Part shown: one piece after another, positions 4,525 through 6,607 of the stretch | How positions within the stretch are numbered: the stretch's first letter is position 1 | Layout of the letters: every line of letters begins with the position of its first letter | NCBI GenBank assembly: GCA_021819045.1 | Contig: JAKASM010000019.1 | Location: 1 to 6,607, forward strand | Reading direction: 5' to 3' | Length of the DNA stretch: 6,607 bases | From: Microcaldota archaeon | GTDB taxonomy: Archaea; Micrarchaeota; Micrarchaeia; Micrarchaeales; Micrarchaeaceae | Program-made: the position numbers and the translations under genes | Notes under the pieces: generated by a model | The model's input: the letters and a program-made list of their open reading frames with translations, nothing else | The model's database searches: none | What the model was told of the DNA's origin: nothing

Positions 4525-5442
4525 TTGGTAGATAAAATCGCTGTTATACTAATGGCTTATGGTAGTCCTGGCTCTATGGAAGAGGTAAAGGACTATTACA
4601 CAAATATAAGGAATGGGGTGCCGCCAGATACAGATCACCTGAAAACCCTAGAAAATAAATATAAAGCAATAGGAGGAGTATCTCCTCTTCTCAGAACCAC
4701 AATGCAGCAGGCGCACCTGCTGGAGGAGAAACTAAACTCCACCCCCGGAAGTAACTTTAAAGTGTATGTAGGTATGAGGCACTGGAGGCCTTTTATACAT
4801 GATGCAGTTAAAAAAGCAGTTGAAAGCAGAGCAAATAAATTTATTGCGCTGTCTCTCGCACCCCACTATTCAGAAATGACAATTGGAGCCTACAACAAAG
4901 CGGCTGAAGACGCCCTAAAGGCTTCAGGGCAGGAGGCCAATGCAGTTTACTCAAAAGGATGGGGAAGCAACCATGCATTCATAGAGGCTCTTGCTGAAAA
5001 AACGTCCCAAGCTCTAATAAGGCACAAAATGAAAAATCCGAAAATATTGTTTACTGCGCATAGCCTTCCTGAGAAAATATTGGAGTACGGCGATCCGTAT
5101 CCCACAGAGCTTAAAAAAACATGCATGCTGCTTGCCGAGAGGTTGGGAACCAAAGATTGGGAATTTGCATATCAAAGTGCAGGTTCCACAAAGGATAAAT
5201 GGCTTGGCCCCGATGTGCTTGAGAGCCTCAAGGCGCTGCAAGCTCTTGGTAGAGACGAGGTTATGATAGTACCTATCGGTTTTGCCACTGACAACCTCGA
5301 AACTCTTTATGATATAGACATAGAAGCTAGGCATTTTGCAGGCTCTATAGGAATTAAGCTAGAGAGAGCAGAGTGCCCTAATACAAGCCCCACACTTATA
5401 AATGCCCTGGAAGAGGTTTGCAATAACATACTAGGTAGATAA
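4525..5442 (+). CDS. hemH: Ferrochelatase, coproporphyrin type (CpfC/HemH)
   Basis: At 305 residues it is the length of the short, soluble Bacillus enzyme (about 310), and it tracks that protein along its whole length. VILMAYGSPGSMEEVKDYYT (7-26) includes Y12, equivalent to the Bacillus Tyr13 that contacts the metal. YKAIGGVSPL (46-55), VGMRHWRPFIHDAV (82-95), LAPHYSEMTIGAYNK (111-125, catalytic H114), FTAHSLPEKILEYGDPYP (176-193), YQSAGSTKDKWLGPDV (216-231) and GFATDNLETLYDID (252-265, catalytic E259) follow. The enzyme inserts Fe2+ into coproporphyrin III (or protoporphyrin IX). The Bacillus-like form and the adjacent hemQ favour coproporphyrin. The usual DH-E motif reads DN-E here (N257). 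There is no membrane helix and no C-terminal [2Fe-2S] cysteine cluster. The stop codon is one base before the hemA ATG, indicating translational coupling. Confidence 0.93.
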   Translation: MVDKIAVILMAYGSPGSMEEVKDYYTNIRNGVPPDTDHLKTLENKYKAIGGVSPLLRTTMQQAHLLEEKLNSTPGSNFKVYVGMRHWRPFIHDAVKKAVESRANKFIALSLAPHYSEMTIGAYNKAAEDALKASGQEANAVYSKGWGSNHAFIEALAEKTSQALIRHKMKNPKILFTAHSLPEKILEYGDPYPTELKKTCMLLAERLGTKDWEFAYQSAGSTKDKWLGPDVLESLKALQALGRDEVMIVPIGFATDNLETLYDIDIEARHFAGSIGIKLERAECPNTSPTLINALEEVCNNILGR

Positions 5443-5443
5443 C

Positions 5444-6454
5444 ATGGATGTAATGAGTTTTCATGCGACTTACAAGAACATGGAGCTTAATGAGCTTGAA
5501 AGATGGACAACATTAGACCAATCATTTATAGAAAATTTGCTCAAGGAGTGCCATGTTAAAGAGTATGTAATACTGCGGACATGCAGCAGACTCGAAATAT
5601 ACATGTACAAAGGAGGGGATGCAAGAGCAAAATTTGATGCACTCTCAAAACAACTGCACTCCAATAACATTTTCTTCCTTACGGGAACAGACTCCATTTC
5701 GCACTTAATGCGGGTTTGCAGTGGGATGGATTCAATGATATTAGGTGAACAGGATGTGCAGCGGCAGGTAAAAGAAGCTCTTCAGACGGCTATCCAGGCA
5801 GGCACGTCAGGAAAGTTTCTCAATTACATATTTATGAAGGCGCTTAGCACTGGAAAAGAGGTGAGGGAAAAGACAAAAATAAGAAATGGAATAACATCGA
5901 TACCGCATATTGCAGTAAAGATTATAGAAGAAAAAAGCAAACTACAGTGCTACAAGAGCGTATGTGTAGTGGGTACCGGAAAGATGGCTCGCTCCCTTCT
6001 GAAGTATGCAAACGGACTGCCGGTAAATTTATATGTGTGCGGTAGAAACCAAGCGGTGTTAGCAGAATTGGCAAAGGAGTCTGGAGCCACGCCAATAGAC
6101 ATAGCCAACCTTGATATAACGCATTTTGATTGCCTGCTTACTGCAGTTTCATCCCCTACCCCTATAATAACAATACGGAATCGCAAAAGAAATCCCCAGA
6201 TAGTCATAGATTTGGGTAATCCAAGGAATGTTGACTCCAAACCAAACACAAATTATATTGATCTAGATGTACTCAAGGCGCATGCAAACAAGACTATTCT
6301 GGCTAGAGAGAAAGCCATCGCAGAAGCAGAGAATATAATTCACAATAACTTAGTGCTGCTTTCAAAAAAAGCTCAAAGACTTGCAGCAGAAGGAGCTGGT
6401 GTTTGGTGTAAAATGTCGAGTTTGCCCCGTTTCCAATTTAAGAAGCACCTGTAG
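5444..6454 (+). CDS. hemA: Glutamyl-tRNA reductase, C-terminally short reading frame
   Basis: GluTR reduces glutamyl-tRNA(Glu) with NADPH to glutamate-1-semialdehyde, the first committed step of the C5 tetrapyrrole pathway. The catalytic domain shows SFHATYKNMELNELERW (5-21), RTCSRLEIY (45-53) with the nucleophile C47, and HLMRVCSGMDSMILGEQDVQ (87-106). MKALSTGKEVREKTKI (131-146) follows. The NADPH-binding domain has VCVVGTGKMARSLLKYA (173-189) and IVIDLGNPRNVD (253-264). AREKAIAEAENII (287-299) begins the long linker helix. The motif TCNR reads TCSR. The frame ends at 336 residues, against about 400-420 in the family, just where the dimerisation domain should follow. The last ~20 residues (AGVWCKMSSLPRFQFKKHL) do not resemble it. 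A different frame open to the window edge may hold the missing part. Confidence 0.9.
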   Translation: MDVMSFHATYKNMELNELERWTTLDQSFIENLLKECHVKEYVILRTCSRLEIYMYKGGDARAKFDALSKQLHSNNIFFLTGTDSISHLMRVCSGMDSMILGEQDVQRQVKEALQTAIQAGTSGKFLNYIFMKALSTGKEVREKTKIRNGITSIPHIAVKIIEEKSKLQCYKSVCVVGTGKMARSLLKYANGLPVNLYVCGRNQAVLAELAKESGATPIDIANLDITHFDCLLTAVSSPTPIITIRNRKRNPQIVIDLGNPRNVDSKPNTNYIDLDVLKAHANKTILAREKAIAEAENIIHNNLVLLSKKAQRLAAEGAGVWCKMSSLPRFQFKKHL

Positions 6455-6607
6455 ACAATCTTCCCCTCTTGCCTTCTTTTATCAGTTCATAGCGGGAAAA
6501 CCAATACACTTTAGCGGTGGGATAAAAGCGAGGGCGGAAAAGATAGATAGATATACGGCAAGGCATATAAATATGACAAGAAAATATGGTGGTATGGATT
6601 CCGTGAT
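6354..6607 (+). other. Open frame overlapping the hemA 3' end; possible displaced GluTR C-terminus
   Basis: After the TAG at 6351-6353 this frame stays open for 84 codons to the right edge, overlapping hemA by about 100 bp. From about 6483 its codons look like the local genes (ATA, AGG, GCG, GCA). The stretch GGIKARAEKIDRY followed by TARHINMTRKYGGMDSV resembles the IRALRERAEEIR-type opening of the GluTR dimerisation domain. A run of seven A's at 6364-6370 joins the two frames if one A is skipped, giving SKKLKDLQQKELV after AENIIHNNLVLL. The middle portion (about 6405-6480, with CRVCPVSNLRSTC) has no GluTR counterpart and is about 40 residues longer than the normal linker. The alternatives are an overlapping next gene (TTG at 6381) or chance. 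The stretch 6455-6607 holds no other convincing gene. Confidence 0.35.

Noticed and set aside
5014..5334. 106-codon minus-strand frame inside hemH
   Set aside because: The plus-strand ferrochelatase motifs here are unmistakable, and the antisense product resembles nothing.
6364..6411. Programmed -1 frameshift at the run of seven A's in hemA
   Set aside because: The -1 frame meets TAA at 6409-6411 after a few codons. Only the +1 direction (loss of one A) leads to the long open frame.
6566..6607. TATA-like ATATAAAT at 6566-6573 and ATG at 6594 as the start of a new leaderless gene
   Set aside because: The same frame is open and coding-like far upstream of this point and resembles a GluTR C-terminus, so a new start here is not needed. 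Sequence beyond the edge would decide.
6482..6607. Minus-strand frame of 41 codons encoding a hydrophobic stretch, possibly the end of a membrane protein converging on hemA
   Set aside because: It is short and has no recognisable motif, and the opposite strand has more typical codon use. It cannot be excluded without sequence beyond the window.
1..6607. CRISPR arrays, insertion sequences or terminal inverted repeats
   Set aside because: No regularly spaced repeats, transposase-like proteins or paired inverted ends were seen anywhere in the window.

Overview
The window looks like chromosomal DNA from an archaeon. The evidence is a tRNA-Arg interrupted by a 13-nt bulge-helix intron, TATA-like boxes about 25 bp upstream of genes, GGTGA-type ribosome binding sites, frequent TTG starts, an archaeal DUF460 protein and an archaeal-style asparaginyl-tRNA synthetase N-terminus. 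The small genes and dense packing would suit a DPANN/Micrarchaeota-like (ARMAN-type) lineage. That placement is an inference from style, not from a search.

Layout. Positions 1-294 (minus) hold the N-terminal 98 codons of an asparaginyl-tRNA synthetase that runs off the left edge. A 106-bp AT-rich divergent spacer follows, then the remains of a VOC/glyoxalase-family gene (401-710) broken by frame changes and a likely internal deletion. tRNA-Arg(CCT) lies at 715-802. Positions 896-3293 carry three plus-strand genes, all with TTG starts: a membrane-anchored, sequon-rich DsbA/thioredoxin-fold protein whose CxxC is replaced by APGA, a compact DUF460 RuvC/RNase H-like protein, and an unrecognised basic helical protein. 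tRNA-Glu(CTC), with encoded CCA, is at 3326-3403.

The right half is a heme module: an ABM-domain protein (3462-3761), HemQ/chlorite-dismutase family (3802-4497), a ferrochelatase closely resembling the Bacillus coproporphyrin ferrochelatase CpfC (4525-5442), and glutamyl-tRNA reductase HemA (5444-6454). HemA starts tetrapyrrole synthesis from Glu-tRNA(Glu). CpfC and HemQ are the last two steps of the coproporphyrin-dependent route (iron insertion into coproporphyrin III, then decarboxylation of coproheme to heme b). This is a bacterial-type ending in what appears to be an archaeon. The separate ABM and HemQ genes recall the haloarchaeal PitA fusion of the same two domains.

The hemA reading frame stops early, without a recognisable C-terminal dimerisation domain. 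A different frame stays open from 6354 to the right edge and ends in residues that resemble the start of that domain, so hemA may be frameshifted or carry an insertion near a run of seven A's.
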